A stretch of DNA of 36,035 nt from Xanthoparmelia taractica. Taxonomy: Eukaryota; Ascomycota; Lecanoromycetes; Lecanorales; Parmeliaceae. Positions 1 to 12,727 of the stretch are shown piece by piece (the first letter of the stretch is position 1; every line of letters begins with the position of its first letter). The stretch lies in NCBI GenBank assembly GCA_033085395.1, contig JANQBS010000351.1, positions 1 through 36,035 of the forward strand, in the 5' to 3' direction. A program made the position numbers and the translations under genes. The notes below the pieces were generated by a model. The model made no database searches. It was not told the DNA's origin and saw only the letters and a list, made by a program, of their open reading frames with translations.

Positions 1-577
1 ATCTAAGTAAGAAATTAATTCTTTTTTATTAAAATTTTATTTATTAATTATTCTTTAATTAAGAGAAGAAAAGCGAATATAAAGTAATAGAGAATTAATC
101 TTTATAGATTAAAGATCTACGAAAAGAGTAAGAGAGATAATTTAAAATTATTTTATAAGTAATTAAAAAAGAGATTAACTTAGCGATCTTATATAAATTA
201 TAATTCAAGAAAATAATATATTATAATTATTATTTTAATTATTACTTATTAGAATAATTATATTTATTTAGCGAGATTAAATTAGAAGAGAGTTTATCTT
301 AATATTACTTATTAAGTATCGAAATTTAATAATTACTTAAGCTAATTTCGCTCTAACTTATATATTAACCTAAAATTTTCTTATCTTATTCGCCATCTAA
401 TATAAAAAATAATTTATATTATAAAATATCCCTATATATATTAGAAATTTCCCAGACCATTTCATAATATTAGTAATTTCTTATCTTATATCTTTATAAG
501 TGATCTAATATAACCCTCTTATGATACCCTCTTATAATATAATATGGTACGGTATAATATGAGATATCCCACTAAAT

Positions 578-598
578 ATACCAGACCTTTCCGGCCCG
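578..598 (+). mobile_element. 3' terminal inverted repeat of a TA-target DNA transposon
   Basis: The 21 bases ending in CCGGCCCG are followed by TA (599-600). They closely resemble the right end of the element at 24617-24852, which ends in CCGACCCG then TA. Just inside both ends lies a GATATCCC motif and then an A/T run, so the likeness extends beyond the terminal repeat. TA target sites and CGGG-type termini fit the Tc1/mariner/pogo superfamily or a derived MITE (known of the families). No matching left end was seen upstream, so the rest of this copy probably lies outside the window or is too mutated to see. Confidence 0.5.
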
Positions 599-800
599 TA
601 GTTAGAAGTATCATTCAATGAGTCTTTCTGTCGATAATGCGCAGGGGAGGTAGAACGAGCTCGGCCGTATCGGTCTATTCTTGATTTTTTCTTTTACGCT
701 TCTCGCGAGGCTTAGGTTTCTGGGTAGCATCTCGCAATTGCTTGCGAATCTATGCGCTCGAGGAGGGGATTGAAAGCGTCTGTGTAAGAACACGAATATT
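599..800. other. RIP-spared island, no gene seen
   Basis: About 200 bases of ordinary composition begin exactly at the TA next to the transposon end and are then swallowed by AT-rich sequence. The only open frame is on the minus strand, begins at a GTG and resembles nothing I know. It is most simply a scrap of the original single-copy or short-repeat DNA that never qualified for RIP. Confidence 0.4.
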
Positions 801-3800
801 AGCTTAATTAAAAGTGGTGAAAGAAGCGATATATATAATCTTAGATTCCGTAGAAGTGATTGATTTAAATTAAGTATTATTATCGATTACGATAAAGAAA
901 TCTTGCGACTCTACTTGTTGAGGTATTATTCTCTTCTTTAGAAACGCTCTTTAATATAAGAAAAATAGAAAATCTCTATTAAATAAATATATATAAAAAG
1001 AGAGTCTATATATAGATTAATAAATAAACGTTTAAATTATGCTATATATATAACTATTTAAGGGATAAAAATAATAGAGAGTGAGTGAAAAGCGGAGAGT
1101 TTAAAGCTTATCGAAAAGTGCGGGGAAAATCGAGGAAATCGCGGAGCCACGAGAAGATTCTCTTTATAATTATTAAAATTATCTATTAATATTACATCTA
1201 TAATCACACCTTGAAATTATTTAAACTTTATGCGAAAGTAATATCAAATATATTTCTTTATTTAGAAGAAGCTAGATATATATAGCTTTAATAAAGTCTA
1301 TAGGCCTATAAGTCTCAAGGAGCGATAACTGCTAACCCGCTTTTTCGCAGTTCTATTAGTCCTCCTATTAGCTTCTTAAGCTATAGCTCGAATTAAGATT
1401 TCTCACACTACGATGCATACTGCGCTATATACTATATATTAGGCTATAGACGCTATCTAAGTGCTATTTCTATAACGCTAAGAGCTCTATATCTTATATT
1501 TCCTCTATTAGCGAAGTTATATATCTCGCGCATCAAGTGCTAAAACTTACGTATAATTATAATACTACACCCTTATATTCTACGAAGATCTCGATCTATC
1601 GAATATAGCATAGCTAATTATTATTTAGAATTATTAATATCGCCGTGACTCGTCTTATTTTTAAGCTCGAAATCGAGAAATCAAAATTTAAAATATTGTT
1701 CTATTTTTTATAATCAATAGCGCGCTTTAAGCTTCTCTCTCTTCTATTTTCTCGATCGTCTTCTTTTATTTTTTACATCGTTTAGCACGCTATTAATCGA
1801 TAGTATCTATCTTTTAGAAACTTCCTTTCTACACTTCACCTACTATTTTAGTTATTAAAATATTATTTCTACGCTTCTTTAAAGTATCTTTATCTTCTTT
1901 CTTCTTCTCTTTTATAATATCTTCTTCTTCTTTAAAATATATATTAAACGATATAAAGATTTAGACTTATTTCTTAACGTTACTCGAAAACGAAAAAGAG
2001 AGTAAGAGAAGAAGTAAAAGTAAGATATATAAGTAAAGAATTCAAATAAAAGCGCTATATAGAAGGAAATTAGCGATAAAAGTAATAAAGTTTTTAAGAA
2101 TAATAATTTAAATATAGGCTTTAAGGAGTCTAAAGATATAAGTAATAAATCTTTAATATAAACTTCGTTTTGATGCGTTACGCGAGTACTTACGCTTTTA
2201 TTAGAATATAAATCTTCTTATTAATAAGCTTCTATATATAGCGAAAGAAGAAAAGTCTTTAAAAATAAAAGCGTTAATTAAGAATAAGCTTACAATTAGC
2301 GAGTCTATTACGCCTTTTAAACTCGTTATTCTTTCTTTAGTTTTTAATAATACGTTAATTATAAAATTCTTTGAAACGGCCGATACGAATAAAAAAGAGT
2401 TTTTCGATTTTGAGAGTATACTTTCGTTAACGCGAAGCTTCTCGATTTTAAATATTAAAGATAGATTAAAAGAAGTGCTATAGGCTTATTCGAATTTTAA
2501 CGTAAATATTTTTTAAATAACTCTAGGATTATAATGTTAGAATACTACTATTACGCGTTAATAGTATTTAAGTTTACTCGAAGTATTAGTATTACTTAAT
2601 AATAAAGCTTAGATTAAAGCGCTATTAAGATCGATTGAAACGCTTCGTCGTAAGACGTAGATACGCTTATCTCTATTAAAGATTAGAAAATAGCGTATTT
2701 TTTTAGTAGTAGTAAAGCTCTTAATAGTAGATCTAAAGTTCTCTTCAGCGCTTATAAATTAACTTTATTAATTCGATTTAGTATATCTTATTATAATAAT
2801 TCTCGCGTTAAGTGAATTTAAAGCGAAAATATATTTCGATATAGTCGAATATATCGATTCTTCAAAAGAATTGTGACACTTATTAAGCTGGAGAGCCTTA
2901 GTCCGAGCGTGTTTAGAAGATTTTATCTACTGTGACTAATAATCTATCTTTTCGTTAGATGTTATTATATATAACTATGTTAATAAATAATATCTAAAGA
3001 TATATTTAGAACGTGTATATATAATTAATAGAGATTACTTTAAGTTTACGAATCGCGTAGAGAATATTACGTTATAAGTTTAAGAATTACGCTTAAGAGA
3101 GAAGCTGGATTTAAGCTAAGAGTTATTATTCGCGTCTAAAAATTTACACCTTTCACTTTAAAAGAAGAAGCTTATATACGTTAAGAATAAGTTTTCTTAT
3201 TTGCTTAAAGAGTAGATTATCGCGATTGAGATAAATATCTATCTCGAATATAGCTTTAATAACATTAATCTTATTAATTCTCAAATCGATCGCTACGATA
3301 TCTATATTATTCGTCGAATCTTTAATAAGAGTAAAATATATCTTCGATCTTTAAATCTCTTATCATTAATTCGAGCGAAACTTGAAATTAGAAAATTTAA
3401 TCGATAGTACTTAATTGATATTCTTATTAACTTAATCTCTATATTAATTCTATATTTTATAAATACGTTTAATTTATATAGAAATATATATAGATTACTA
3501 TTAAGAATCTATTTTATTTTTGCTAAGCTTTCTATAAAAAAGAGAAAAAGGCGATTTAACGTTTTCTTACTTACATTTAAGCCTTATAATAATAAACTTC
3601 GAGATATATACGAAGCGCTTAAATTAGGGATTATAGCTCTCGATCGAGATCTTAATATTAAGATTAATAAAGAGAATTAGATTATTTGCGTCTTTATTAT
3701 AGCATAACTTAAAGATATATTATAATAATAAGATAACTCTAGATTTAAGCGTTAAAACGCGATTAAAAAGTATAGATTTTATATAATAAAATTAGAGACT

Positions 3801-6800
3801 CGAGAGTAACTTAACTTCGATATAATATAATAGAATCGATATTATAATAATATATTAGCTCTATAATAAAGAGAGAAGTAAATAATTAAGACTGCTTAAA
3901 GAGCGTTTTACACTAAATAAGGTTTATTAGAAATATACTCGTCTATCGTATTTCTAATATTAGCTCTAAATATTATTCGTATACGTTCTATAGATTCTAT
4001 ATACTCTAAGTACGCTAGAGTATTAAAGCTTATTTATAATCTTCTTATATATATTATTCTAATCGCCGATAATTAGCGGAGATATACTACTTAACTATAA
4101 TTATTTCCCTTCTCTTTAGAATAAGAAAAACTATAGTCTCTCGCTTATCACCTCGATAATTATCGCATTTAAGAATATATTAGAGTCTTTATAATTATTT
4201 CTATATTATTATAATACTAATTAATAAATTACTTTATTAAATTTATATTCTTAACTATAATAAGAGGGATCTTCGTTAACGCGAAATTCTCTATTATATC
4301 GTAATTATATATTATCACTTACTACTTCGCTAAGATAGTAAGAAGTAATTTAGTAATAATAGTAGAGACGATAATAATTGTAGATCGCGTTATAATATCT
4401 ATTACGATTAAAGAGGCTCGTCGGAAACTATAGCTACTTTAGAAGATTGCTACTATAGTAGAAGTATAAAAGTTAAGCCGCTCACGAGCAAATATGAGAA
4501 GTCCCTCGTCGACGCCCTCAAATTTTCTTAGACGATCTTCATCGCTATTCGTAATAGACTCTACTTCAAATATATAAGGCTCTATATACGTAGCGTTATA
4601 TCTTCTTAAGCTAGAAAATAGAAAGTTAAAAGTTAAATAAAAAAGAATAAGATAGTACGAGAGCGATTAACGGCGGTTAAATATATATATAGCTCTTTAT
4701 TACGCCGATATAGCGAAAGAATATATAACTATATTTAACGTTAACGACTTAATCGAAGAAGATAAATATAAATAAATTATCTTTTAACGTATAAGACTTC
4801 TTTTTTCTCGAGCTTTTTTCTAACTTCGATTATAGAGAGGCGAAAAAACGAATCGTGATTATTAATTATCGCGACGTTATTTGAACACTCTTATCTCGAG
4901 AGAATATCGCATAAATAATTCGATTTCTACTACTCTTCGCCTTTCAAAGCTCTTATTTAGATATTATCGAGTTTATACTTAGACTACACAGCGACTATTC
5001 TACGCTCTTTTAAACTATTCTCCTTAAATTAAAAAAATTATTTAATCTAAACGAAAGCGATATCTTAATCTTATCTAATTAAGAGCACTTATATATAGCC
5101 GTATTATTATGCATCCCGTAATACTACGTTAAAGACTTTCTTAAGTTATCAACTCGCCTAGCCTACTTAGATATTATAAATCTCTTTCTTAACGCTCTTC
5201 GAGACGCCTACTCTACAAATTATTAAATATACGATCTTATATCACTTGATAATCTATTATTACAATAATATAAGAAGTTTATCTTCATATTATCGTAAGT
5301 CTATTCACTCTTTAATTCTATTCGTCTTTTTTATTGTACTTTCTATCTTTCTATTAACACTTATTAATTAAAATATATTAAATCTTTAGAGTTACGAATA
5401 TTTTATTAAGTTAGCAATTTTATATTATTTCGAGAAGGGGAAATTAGACGCCTCGACGCTATCTTTGTATATAAGCTCTTAGTTGAGTCTCATAAACTCT
5501 TTATATAAGTTATTTATATCTCAAACGCTTTCGATAAAAATACTATATTAAGAGTTTCGATGCTTCGTTACACGAAATAGCGAATTATAATTAAATTGCC
5601 AGCGATTGCTATAAAGAAGCTATATATTGTGTCGATGGCATGTAATAAGAATAGTAACGATCTATATCTTAATAATAGCGACTAGCTTTTGTATTATAAT
5701 TAGATAAATATATAATTCTTATAATTAAGCTTCTCGAGGTATTCTCGACTTTACGTAAACAAAAAATAGTCGTAAATAAATAAGCGAAAAATACGCGCGC
5801 ATATAATTTCTATTCTTCAAAAAATACTATATTTAAAGATTATAAAAGATACTTAAAAGCTATTATTTTTAATTATTATTGAATTATAAGAAGAAGAAGA
5901 AGAATAAACTCGCTTATCTAAAGAAGCATTACAAAATATTAGTCTATCTTTATTATTGCACTCTACGCGTATCTTATATTAATTATCTCATCTCGAATCA
6001 CGACAATATTATACGATTATCTATATATATAATCTATTATATATTCTAATTTAGAACGAATAGAGTCTATGAATTCTTAGTTGAATTTATAAAGAGAAGG
6101 GACTCTTTAAGCTGATTGTCTGAAGTTCGCTTTTAAGTTATTAGTATAAATTTAAGTTAAACACTATTATATTCTTAACTCGTAGCTCCTTTCTAGATCT
6201 TAAGTCTTATAATTTATATTAATTATTAGTTATATAATAGATCTTTATTCTATTATCCTAAGATTACTATACTTATCCCGCTCTTAAATTAGTAGGCGTT
6301 TACTTAACTTTATTACTAAATACGAAAATTATGATAAGATATCTATTGTAAGAGTTGAAGAAATTATATATATTAGATATACTAAAAGAGGCTGCGAAGA
6401 TCGCGCCCGCTCTTTAAAATCGCTATTTTAATATAAAATTTTGAATTCGTAAGTCTTTACTTATGAAGTTCGATACTCTATTAAAATATTCGCTTTTTAT
6501 ATTAAATTTATATAAGAACTTGAGATTTATGCGCATTCGGAATTTTCGATTAGCGTATCTTTAAGAATTCTACGTTAATAGCGTATCTTCAGACGTTCTT
6601 CTAAGTTTCTCTTAATCTTTTTTAAAGCTTCTCTCGATTACTCTTAACCTCTATTCTCTACTAAATAATAATAACTCATTAAATAATTAATCTTCTATCT
6701 ATCGTAGCGTGTTCTATTCTTCTTCTACTATATCTACGAGGTGTTTAACGTTCTTCTATCGTTGCTCTCTAAATTCTTAGCTCTTCTTATAACGTCTTCT

Positions 6801-8490
6801 TTTTTAATTATTATTAATATTATTAATTTATACTATATCTTAATAGTAAAAAGCTTCTTAAAAATATACGAATAAGCTATTATAATATCGTTTATTATTC
6901 TCGATTTATAATGTAATCTCTTAATAATCAAGTAACTTTAACTCTTTTATAATTAAATTTTTAAGATAAAGAATTAAGCGCTTAGATAACAACGAGGAAA
7001 ATATAAATTAAAATAATATTTTATCTTATTAAGAAATATGCTCGCGTCGTATTAGAATATTTAAATCTTAATCTTTTTTTCTATAATCATAAAAAGCTCT
7101 TTAAAGCTTCTTCTAAAGCGCGATTATAAGTGCTTAAGTTTACTTATAATTACTATCGAATTATTACGTGAATTATAATCTTCTTTCTTACGCTTCTCTC
7201 GAGTATTAACTTATAATTAACTTAAAGAAGCGTAAAGTAACTAAAAAGTAAACTATTAGTAATTTTAAATTTTTTAGCATTATAAAAGCGTAATCTATTT
7301 ATACAATTATAACGTATTAAAAGATTATAAATATATTCTTTTCGAGATACTTATAATATAAGTTTCGTAGAAGGATTTTAAAATATAAATTTCGTAAATA
7401 AGTTATAAAGTTAATATTAGCTTTGCGACGATATTAAGATTCTTTAAGATTGAATTTCTTCTTTTTATAAGCTTTATTTCGTCTAAGAGCGCTCTCTCTC
7501 AAGAATATAGACTATTTGATACGCTAATATTTTTATATAGCGACGTCTTCAAATTAACATTTAAGCTCTTTAGATAAGCGCTTTTATTCTTAGCTTTTAT
7601 AAAATTAACTCTAATAATTTAAAAATAGTTAAGATTAATCTTACGTAGTAATTATAAAAAAGATTTATATAAAGTACGTATTCTACTTTAAAGATATATA
7701 ATTCTTTAATTAATTAATTTAAACTTCGCGTATAAGCCTCTCGCGAGTATATTTAAAGACGATATATTTTACGTCTTTATCGATATGACTTTTCTTCTAA
7801 TAGAGTTATAGTCTCGTAACGTTCTTTATTAAAATAAATTTTAACTCTTCTATATATTACGCTTAAAGTTTATTAACGCGTTTTTTTAAATATAAAGATA
7901 TTTAGAAAAAAAGAGTCTTTTACTTTAAGTTTAAGCGCTTCGATAAAATAACTTAACAATTAAAAAGCGTCTAGACTCGAAGTATTTAAGTTATTTTCTT
8001 ACGAAGCGACGAGCTATTCTTATTATTCTATTAAGAGTTAATATCTAAATAATAGCGATTACGAGTGCGCACTACGAAAGATAAGTCTTATATTTATCTT
8101 TTTAATAAGCTATTACGAGAAGCTTAAGATATTTATATCGCGTATATTTTCTTTGCCTTATCTTATAGTCAAGTTTTATACTTTATAATATATTATATAT
8201 TAAATATTTAAAATCGAATAAGAGTCTTTTATTAGATTATTCTTTATATTAATAATATTATAAAAGCTATAGAAAATAATAAGAGTACTCTAATCGCAGC
8301 GCCGCGTTTTTCGTCTTTATTTATCTAATCGTAGTAATACTATAAAGAATTAATTTTACGATTACTTTTAAAAATCGCTCTTAAAAGTTACGATAACTTT
8401 GCTTTTTGATCGATAATTTATTCTTATCGTGATAAGCGCTTAAAATAGCTTTTCTACTTCATAATTATTTACATTTGATATCGTTATCTT

Positions 8491-8749
8491 AAAAAAACTG
8501 TTATATATGCTGAAACTATTCTCAGAGATCTCTAATTATGCGCTTTATGACTGCTATTTAGCGCTAGTTGTTCCTCAATACTAGCGAAGATCACACCGCT
8601 AGATTAAAGTTACGATGGAGAAAGAAGCTTGGCACCAGTATCATGAGTACACGGTGTGCATATTCGCAGGCACGCCCGTAAGGTAGCCATAAGCCTTATA
8701 ATATGCATATCTAAGTTGCACGGCCTGGGGTGATGGACGCCGAGAGCGG
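8491..8749. other. Left border of the gene island
   Basis: This is transition sequence between the AT-rich tract and the sirtuin stop codon. It should hold the 3' untranslated region of the sirtuin gene, which is read leftward. A perfect 10-bp palindrome (AGAGATCTCT, about 8526-8535) is present. No open frame or RNA gene was seen. Confidence 0.4.
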
Positions 8750-10045
8750 CTATCTTTGGCCGTGTGCAGCGGAAATTGGTGTGTTTCCGGAATAGGAAGT
8801 TAGGAGTGGCCGTAGATGGTCAACAACTTTGGGCAGTAATTGATCAGCGCTTTCGTCGCACCTAATTCCCAACTCGCCCTGGTTAGCTATTTCCAGATCC
8901 GTAAAAAAGGTTTCTTCTCCTCTGACTCCTCCTAGATTCAGGATGCCAATAGGCAAGTGTTGTTCCTTTGCTCTTTTCACCAATCTCCATGCTGAATAGG
9001 TGGCCAAACTGCTTCCAACTACTAGTATGCGACTGGCTGCATCTATGGCTTTTTCGGCTGCGATTCTGATATCTGAGGTAATCGACTCCCCAAACATGAC
9101 CACGGCGGGCTTCAGGACGCCGGCATTTGAGGTAGGCGACCAAGCGCCGTCATCATCGACCTCGACTGAAGCTTTCGTACCGTCCGACAAAATTGGGGGA
9201 CTTGCAAGACATTTGGGGCAGGCAGGGTACCTGAATGTTGTATATGAAGCATTCGGTACATCCACATCTCCGTCAGGATTACTCTTGAGCCCTTTCGCCT
9301 TTCTCTCCGCAGGATTCTCCGAGTCCAACGCTCCATTTGCCAATATCTTCTCCAAGAATGTTGCCCACTGCGGATTCAACAAGGATAGCGAATCCTGGAA
9401 ATCATTCCTGGGCAGTTGATTGTGGCAATGAATACAGACCAATGAGCGTAGATAGCCGTGGAGTTCTACGGTTGGCAAGTCAGGGTGTGCGATGGAATGG
9501 AAAGAATCCACATCTAGACAGGACCGAGGGCATTAGCTGCTGCTGGAAGATTCCACGTGAAGCATGCTCCTGCCGCCAACGGGACATGTAAAGGTATGCA
9601 CAATGCACCTACTTTGAGTGATGACGCTACTAACCACTCCCAGCTTGCCCAGATTATTCACTGCCATATGGGCGACATTAGGCCTCGCTTTGTGTAGGTT
9701 GGTCCATCCCAGAAAGCTTCGTGCCCAATAACGCTTTCGGGCTTCGTGGCTGGTGATGAATTCATTGTAATAGATGGGCCTGTATGTTCTATTCAAAGTG
9801 TATGTGCCTTGAGTGCCACGATAGTCGGCTAGACCAGAGGCGACGGATATTCCAGCCCCCGTGAGTAGTACGGTCTTTGCAGTCAACTCGTTGACGGAAG
9901 AGAGATGAGCACCGGGTAGAAAGGGAGCGAAAAGAAATCTGGCCAAGGCATGGGTAGCACCTACGGGAGTATTGGCGAATCGAGGGATGATTGTAGGAGG
10001 CGGCAAGGGCCCTGTGTAGGGTATTCGCATCAAAGGTTTCTTCAT
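8750..10045 (-). CDS. NAD-dependent class II (SIRT4-like) sirtuin
   Basis: This is a Sir2-family NAD-dependent protein deacylase. Two exons join cleanly: 10045-9613 and 9513-8750, with a 99-base GT-AG intron (9514-9612) that has a GCTAATG branch-like site. The product is about 398 residues. Visible family signatures in order are the NAD-binding GAGIS loop (63-67) followed by DYRG, TQNVD (143-147, split by the intron), the catalytic His of LHG (163), two zinc CxxC pairs (Cys171/174 and Cys243/246), then FGES and a GSSL-type NAD motif. The order and the N-terminal MRIPYTGPLPPP block resemble fungal SIRT4-like class II proteins. The start is the ATG at 10045; a second ATG at 10030 is equally possible. 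The frame stays open to 10207, but only a TTG is found there. The N-terminus is short on acidic residues, so mitochondrial location is possible but inferred. The substrate is unknown. It is divergent from the metal-transporter gene. Confidence 0.9.
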
Positions 10046-10456
10046 AAAGAGACATTGGTGCAGCTGTCGGAGAAGAAGGATGAAAGAGATGAGGCGAATT
10101 GATTTGATGTGAACGTCATTGCAACTCGAGGAAGGGATACGAAGAACAGGCACGACAGGGTTACTTCTACTTCTAACTTTAGATCGATCGTCGACCTGGG
10201 GGGGCAATGTTAGGGGCCGTTAGGCGACCGAGGACCCCGACCGAGGACCCTTGGTGCCTCGGATCGAAAACTCTGGGGCCAGACAAGTACCTTACTGCTT
10301 AAGATTATTATCATTGAAGGCCTTGTTAAATGTTACCACGCTCAAATTGTTAATTCGTCGTTGTTGCCTACGTACTGTCTATATTAAGTGTATAAGACGA
10401 GTGATATCTGACGCTCACCCTGGTGTGGTAGTAGTAGTGGTCAAAATCTTGCTCTC
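10046..10456. promoter_or_regulatory. Shared divergent promoter region, sirtuin / metal transporter
   Basis: These 411 bases separate two divergent start codons, so the regulatory sites of both genes should lie here. The clearest structure is a perfect 13-bp unit (CGACCGAGGACCC) repeated twice with no spacer at 10225-10237 and 10238-10250. Just upstream, GTTAGG occurs twice. A GTAGTAGTAGTGG run lies at about 10427-10439. No TATA box or known factor site could be assigned with confidence. Confidence 0.45.
10225..10250. repeat. Perfect 2 x 13-bp tandem repeat in the divergent promoter
   Basis: CGACCGAGGACCC is present twice, head to tail. It lies roughly midway between the two start codons. 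It could be a duplicated factor site or a slippage product. Confidence 0.7.
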
Positions 10457-12249
10457 ATGCCGCTTCCTCGAGCCTTGCAAAGCTTCGAGGCGCGTGCTCA
10501 TCTCACCCATTTTCTCTCCCCCAAACTGAGTTGCCGGGCCTTGGTCAGGACACCTCGCCGTCACATGCAGATCCCCGTCATTTCTCTTGCCATACAATCT
10601 TCCTTAACCACTTGCCACACCGCCGCTCTCATATACTCTTCAAGTAACCGCTGGTGCCGCCCAGTGAGTCCTACGATGACTTCCACAACTCTAGCGCGCC
10701 CGCACAGCGGCCACTCGCATCAACACCATCATCATGACAATACATACCTTGTCTCTGCAAACAAAAAGGACGCCGGTGTGCGCATTACGCGTATTGGTCT
10801 ATACGTCAATTTTTGTATGGCTATAGGCAAGGGTCTCGGCGGCTACTTCCTCAACTCACAATCACTCGTCGCCGATGCCTTCCACTCTCTCACAGACCTG
10901 GTCTCCGACTTCTTGACATTGGCAACGGTGTCCTGGTCGCTGAAGCCTCCAACTTCTAGATTTCCTGGCGGATATGGCAAAATCGAAAGCTTGGGATCGC
11001 TGGGGGTTAGTAGCCTATTGCTTGCAGGTGGCATTGGCTTGGGGTGGCATTCATGTGAACTATTATACTCGCAATTCTTCCTCGATGCCGCCTCTTCAAT
11101 GGCAGAGCATAGCCATAGTCATAGTGGTGGAATTTTTGGACATTCACATAGCCACAACCCAGCAGATATGGGAATCCCTAACGTTCACGCAGCCTGGATT
11201 GCTGGCGGATCTATTATAGTCAAGGAATATCTTTATCGTGCCAGTAAGTCAAACTTGACATCTCGGGAGATTCTATTTTCCCACAGCGCTCTTTCTCTTG
11301 GTCAAATGCCATCGCTGAGAGTATCCGACTCCGCTTTTCTTCTTGTTCATGTGCACTCTCATAGCGATTCCAAGACAACGTCTCAATGCCACACGTGTGA
11401 CCAGATCACAATTTTCCTTACCAATAACGACTCCTTCATAAATTGATGTACTCCTAGTCGTCTTGTTGCATCAAACATTGTCCGTCATCCATTCTGATGG
11501 AAGAAATCGGATTTACTGCGACAACAGCTGTCTGTGATGCAGACAGTAGCTAATGTTATTTCTCCGCAGCCATGAAAATCGCAAAAGAGCGCAAATCCTC
11601 CGTCTTAGCTTCAAATGCTGTCCACCACCGAATAGACTCGTTGACCAGTATCGTCGCTCTTGTTGCTATTGTCGGCTCTCACGTGTTGGATAATTTCTCA
11701 TGGCTCGATCCTGTTGGCGGCCTTGTCGTCTCAATGATGGTTATTAGAGCTGGTTGGGGTAATACTGGTTCTGCTTTACTCGAATTAGCAGACGTTGGTG
11801 TCGCGGAGGAGATCAAGAATTCTGTCCGAAAAACAGTCTCAGAAGCACTAGGAGAGGACTTTCATGGATCTGGTCGGGTCATGGGCACCCAAGTCAAAGT
11901 TCGAGACGTGCAAGGGATTAAAGCTGGACAGAATTATCTAATGAATGTCGAGCTTTCCGTGCCGGGGGAATGGACAGTGCAAGAGACAAATTTCGTAGAA
12001 CAGGCCGTCCGAGAAAGGGTGGGCTCAAAAATAAGAGGTGTACGGAGAGTCCGAGTCAGATTTGTGGCCAACGGCGACGAAGCGCCAGCTTTTACCGACG
12101 AGTTCATTGGCGCAGACGTCTCTCCTAGAAGCAGCCCGGAGCCAGACGATCACGGCCACATCCACAGCAACAGCCACTCTTACACTCATACCAACGACCA
12201 TGAACATAGCATGTCTTTGCGCAATGGCAATACGAAAAGATGGAGTTGA
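10457..12249 (+). CDS. MMT1: Cation diffusion facilitator, MMT1/2-like (mitochondrial metal transporter)
   Basis: This is a CDF-family metal transporter of about 488 residues. Exons are 10457-11243 and 11570-12249; the joined codon is Thr (A + CC) and the intron is 326 bases, long for a fungus, with GTAAGT, GCTAATG and CCGCAG signals. About six membrane segments are visible: roughly 110-132, 136-160, 170-192 and 240-262 in exon 1, and two after residue 285. Both metal-site helices carry HxxxD: His143/Asp147 in helix 2, and His281/Asp285 at the start of helix 5. Histidine-rich stretches lie at about 83-94, in the loop after helix 3, and at the C-terminus. The first 70 residues are rich in Arg and Ser with few acidic residues, like a mitochondrial presequence. 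Yeast Mmt1/Mmt2 export iron from mitochondria; that role is inferred here, and zinc or manganese transport is not excluded. A second in-frame ATG at 10676 would drop the presequence. Confidence 0.88.
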
Positions 12250-12727
12250 TAATCTGTCTTTCAGATTCGAGGGAAGAGAGAAACATCAAGTTACAGACGC
12301 TCTCGCACCGTCTTTCACCTGAGATCTGAATCATACATAGCAACTAGGAAGAGGATCACTAGATAAGGTCAAGTACTTTTACAATACTCCATGCTATCTT
12401 ACGGAACGATTCGCGGGTAACCTTCCTGGATTAACGCGCGCATTCTAAGCGATTTCGACAGGTGCTACTGCTAGCTACGGAGCTTGTAAAGGGAAAAGAA
12501 ACGGAAAATAAACTTCTCAACTCCAACGTCCCAAATGCAATGCGACTTCTTCAAAGTTGCTACAAATAGACCATACTAGATGGTCATACAAAGTCGTGTC
12601 CCCTGCCTTACTATTGATCATCGTTATCTCTATCGCCAATTAGTGCTTCGACTCTCTAGAATCCAATAAACGTCATTTCACTTCACGCCAGACGGCTTTA
12701 CTGGATTACAGGCATCACACCTGGACG
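12250..12727. other. Intergenic region upstream of xylulose kinase
   Basis: This stretch holds the 3' region of the transporter gene and the promoter of the kinase gene. A CCAAT pentamer occurs near 12635-12640. I looked for GGCTAA/TTAGCC, the core site of the xylan regulator XlnR, and saw none. No other gene is apparent. Confidence 0.4.

Larger units (their letters stand above)
1..8490. repeat. Left AT-rich, RIP-degraded repeat tract
   Basis: This is a gene-empty, extremely AT-rich tract. By eye CpA, TpG, CpC and GpG are scarce, CpG is kept, and TAA/TAG interrupts every frame on both strands. This is the known outcome of repeat-induced point mutation on multicopy DNA in Pezizomycotina. Small patches of more normal composition survive near 600-800, 1310-1400, 2870-2940, 4470-4540 and 5590-5650. 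One transposon end can be recognised (578-598). I could not identify the element families in the rest: no motif was readable with confidence. The tract gives way to ordinary composition over about 100 bases near 8490-8600. Confidence 0.85.

Noticed and set aside
611..793. 60-codon minus-strand open frame in the left tract
   Set aside because: It starts at a GTG, has no recognisable domain and simply fills the small non-AT-rich island.
10046..10207. N-terminal extension of the sirtuin
   Set aside because: The frame is open but the first candidate start is a TTG; the first ATG is at 10045.
12695..12725. Short stretch resembling primate Alu (GGATTACAGGCATCA)
   Set aside because: The match is too short and lies in an otherwise ordinary fungal promoter; it is coincidence.
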